From assembly GCA_903837175.1 (NCBI GenBank), contig CAILTR010000003.1, forward strand, positions 1-49,280: a stretch of 49,280 nucleotides of DNA. Reading direction: 5' to 3'. The notes beneath the pieces are model-generated. The model ran no database searches. It had not been told where the DNA came from and saw nothing but the letters and a program-made list of their open reading frames with translations. Made by a program: the position numbers and the translations under genes. Shown piece by piece: positions 46,822 through 49,280 of the stretch; the first letter of the stretch is position 1, and the number at the start of each line of letters is the position of its first letter. Source of the DNA: an uncultured bacterium. Its GTDB lineage: Bacteria > Patescibacteriota > Minisyncoccia > Moranbacterales > GWC2-37-73.

Positions 46822-48912
46822 ATGGCAAAAGACAAAGTGGCAAAATCAGATTATGGTGCAAAATCAATTCAAGTCTTAGAGGGGCTAGATCCAGTTCGGA
46901 AGCGTCCTGGGATGTACATCGGCGGAACTTCGACGGAAGGCTTGCATCATTTAATTTGGGAAGTTATTAATAATTCGATCGATGAAGCGATGGCTGGGTA
47001 TGGGGACGATATTTTAGTTCAACTCCTGCCAAATAATATTATTTCTGTGCGCGACTATGGGCGCGGAATTCCCGTAGAAATTCATCCGCAAACCAAGAAA
47101 TCAACTTTGGAAACTGTGCTAACGGTCCTGCATGCGGGCGGAAAATTTGGAGGTGATGGTTACAAAATTTCGGGCGGACTCCATGGGGTGGGCGTTTCCG
47201 TCGTGAACGCACTTTCGGCTTGGACGAAAGTAGAAGTTTGTCGCGAAGGAAAACTTTGGGTTCAAGAATTTAAAAAAGGAATTTCGCAAGGCAACGTTAA
47301 AGCGGTTGGGAAATCAGATCGCACGGGCACGACAATTACTTTTCAGGCGGATAGCGAAATTTTTCCAGAAATTAAATATAGTTGGACGAAAGTTTTAGAT
47401 TATGTTCGTCAGCAAGCTTATTTAACTAAGGGCGTAAAAATCGTCGTTGAAGATCGACGCGACGCGCTAACGATTGAGGAGGAATATAAAGTTCGCAAGC
47501 ACGGCTTTTTCTTCGATGGCGGAATTGTGTCTTTTGTAAAATTTTTAAATCGCGGAAAGGCCGTTAAAAACGATATTCCCGTGTACGTCGAAAAAACGGT
47601 CGAGGATGTGGCCGTCGAAATTTCGCTGCAATATACAGACGGCTATAAAGAGCATTTATATTCTTTTGCTAATAATATTTTTACCCCAGAGGGTGGAATG
47701 CATGTGACGGGTTTTAAGATGGCCCTGACGAGAGTGCTGAATGATTACGCCAAGAAAAATAATTTAATTAAGGAAAAAGATGGGGGGATGACGAGCGAGG
47801 ATTTAAAAGAAGGTTTGACGGCGGTCGTTAGTGTTAAATTACGTAATCCGCAGTTCGAAGGTCAAACGAAATCAAAGTTAGGTAACGCTGAAGTGCGCGG
47901 GATTGTTTCGAGCGTAACTTCCGAGGGGTTAGTAGAATTTTTAGAAAAAAATCCAAGTAATGCGCGCTTGATGATCGATAAATGCTTGCTAACTGTGCGA
48001 GCTAGAATTGCGGCGCGGGCCGCTAAGGATGCGGTGCTGCGTAAAGGAGCGTTAGAAGGAATGACCTTACCAGGGAAGCTTGCAGACTGCTCTACAAAGG
48101 ACGTAACTATTTCGGAACTATATATCGTAGAGGGAGACTCAGCTGGAGGCTCCGCTAAACAAGGCCGAAATCGAATGTTTCAAGCGATCTTACCGCTGCG
48201 CGGAAAATTAGTAAACGTGGAAAAAACTAGTTTAGATAAAGTTGTTAAATCTGATACGCTTAAACCAATTATTATTGCGCTGGGAACTGGGATTGGCGAA
48301 ACTTTTGACGCTAGTCGTTTGCGTTATGGCAAGATTATTATTATGGCCGATGCCGACGTCGATGGTTCGCATATTCGGGTACTACTTTTGACTTTCTTCT
48401 ATCGCTATTTCGAAGAGCTAATTACGAATGGCAACATTTTTATTGCCGTGCCACCGCTGTATCGAATTCAGAAAGGTAAAGATATTCGTTGGGTTTATAA
48501 TGATGAAGAAAAAGATAAAATCGTCGAAGAATTTAGGTTAAAATCGCTCGAAAAAACCGCCGAGAAAAAAAGTGCGAAAGCCGCAAAGGTGGAGCCGGTT
48601 TCGATTGTGACGGCCACCGCTGAAGAATTGGCGGAGTATGCTCTAACCCAGGGCGATATTGAAGAAGCGGGTGGCGATGTTGAAAAAATTGCGGGCGTGA
48701 CGATTCAACGCTATAAAGGTCTTGGAGAAATGAATCCGCAACAACTGTGGGATACTACGATGAATCCAGAAACGCGTTTGATGTTTCGGGTTGAAATTGA
48801 GGATGCGCAGGAAGCAGATCGTATCTTTGATATTTTAATGGGCTCTGACGTCGAACCTCGTCGTCGTTTTATCCAGACCCACGCCAAGAGCGTGAAGAAT
48901 TTGGACGTGTAG
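46822..48912 (+). CDS. gyrB: DNA gyrase subunit B
   Basis: LEGLDPVRKRPGMYIGG, GRGIPVEIH, GGLHGVGVSVVNALS, YIVEGDSAGGSAKQGRNR, MADADVDGSHIR. Confidence 0.96.
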   Translation: MAKDKVAKSDYGAKSIQVLEGLDPVRKRPGMYIGGTSTEGLHHLIWEVINNSIDEAMAGYGDDILVQLLPNNIISVRDYGRGIPVEIHPQTKKSTLETVLTVLHAGGKFGGDGYKISGGLHGVGVSVVNALSAWTKVEVCREGKLWVQEFKKGISQGNVKAVGKSDRTGTTITFQADSEIFPEIKYSWTKVLDYVRQQAYLTKGVKIVVEDRRDALTIEEEYKVRKHGFFFDGGIVSFVKFLNRGKAVKNDIPVYVEKTVEDVAVEISLQYTDGYKEHLYSFANNIFTPEGGMHVTGFKMALTRVLNDYAKKNNLIKEKDGGMTSEDLKEGLTAVVSVKLRNPQFEGQTKSKLGNAEVRGIVSSVTSEGLVEFLEKNPSNARLMIDKCLLTVRARIAARAAKDAVLRKGALEGMTLPGKLADCSTKDVTISELYIVEGDSAGGSAKQGRNRMFQAILPLRGKLVNVEKTSLDKVVKSDTLKPIIIALGTGIGETFDASRLRYGKIIIMADADVDGSHIRVLLLTFFYRYFEELITNGNIFIAVPPLYRIQKGKDIRWVYNDEEKDKIVEEFRLKSLEKTAEKKSAKAAKVEPVSIVTATAEELAEYALTQGDIEEAGGDVEKIAGVTIQRYKGLGEMNPQQLWDTTMNPETRLMFRVEIEDAQEADRIFDILMGSDVEPRRRFIQTHAKSVKNLDV

Positions 48913-49092
48913 TTTATAACGTTCGTAACGTTAAAAAGTTTTTAATGTTCAGGGTGTCTATTGGTTGGGCTTTGTAGTTTTTAAAATGGGATTTTCAACT
49001 TTTTTCTAAAACGATAAAATTAATGCCCCTTGTAATTTAGCTGTCTATGTAAAACTCCACCAAGCACCGTCCTGAACTAAACTGACCTATAG

Positions 49093-49140
49093 AAAAAATG
49101 TGTCACCAAACCACGGCCGTGGAGTTATGACACATTTTCT
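49093..49140. terminator. Hairpin of TGTGTCA type downstream of gyrB
   Basis: AAAATGTGTCAccaaaCCACGGCCGTGGagttaTGACACATTTT. Confidence 0.65.
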
Positions 49141-49150
49141 TTGTGGTTTT

Positions 49151-49188
49151 AAAATAGTCTGAAAAAGTAAACTTTTTCAGACTATTTT
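49151..49188. terminator. Bidirectional terminator hairpin
   Basis: AAAATAGTCTGAAAAAGT aa ACTTTTTCAGACTATTTT. Confidence 0.8.
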
Positions 49189-49280
49189 ATTTATTGGGCT
49201 AGTTATCTAAATTATGCTAGAATATAATCATAATAAAGAAGGATTAAATTCGCTGGCATAAAGGAAAAGAGCGCTTAAAT

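Overview
AT-rich, densely coded window that looks like a Patescibacteria/CPR (Parcubacteria-like) genome; the lineage is inferred from gene content and style. Main blocks: a giant kelch/FN3-type surface protein with a MacB-like ABC exporter; RNase J, TrpS, phosphomannomutase, RecG; a tRNA-Arg / GIY-YIG / tRNA-Ser / LAGLIDADG / tRNA-Ser cluster; LexA; a GHKL-like protein; a PaaX/Cas2-like protein; an 840-aa protein that reads as a MurL-like epimerase fused to a MurD-type ligase; MFS, CYTH and ComF proteins; a full type IV pilus/competence operon (pilM-N-O-B, CheY-like, pilT-C, pilins, pilD, minor pilins); LigA, GatC, GatA; tRNA-Asp/Met/fMet; and GyrB. Most notable: (i) the MurL-MurD fusion; (ii) several families of small palindromic/MITE-like elements in intergenic DNA, in degenerate tRNA copies, and in frame inside ligA, recG and probably trpS; (iii) two homing-type nucleases interleaved with tRNA-Ser genes and a palindrome-split tRNA-Ser fragment; (iv) a candidate structured ncRNA between the RNase J gene and trpS; (v) predicted leaderless lexA with a nearby operator-like repeat. 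All calls come from reading the sequence and supplied ORFs; no database search was run.
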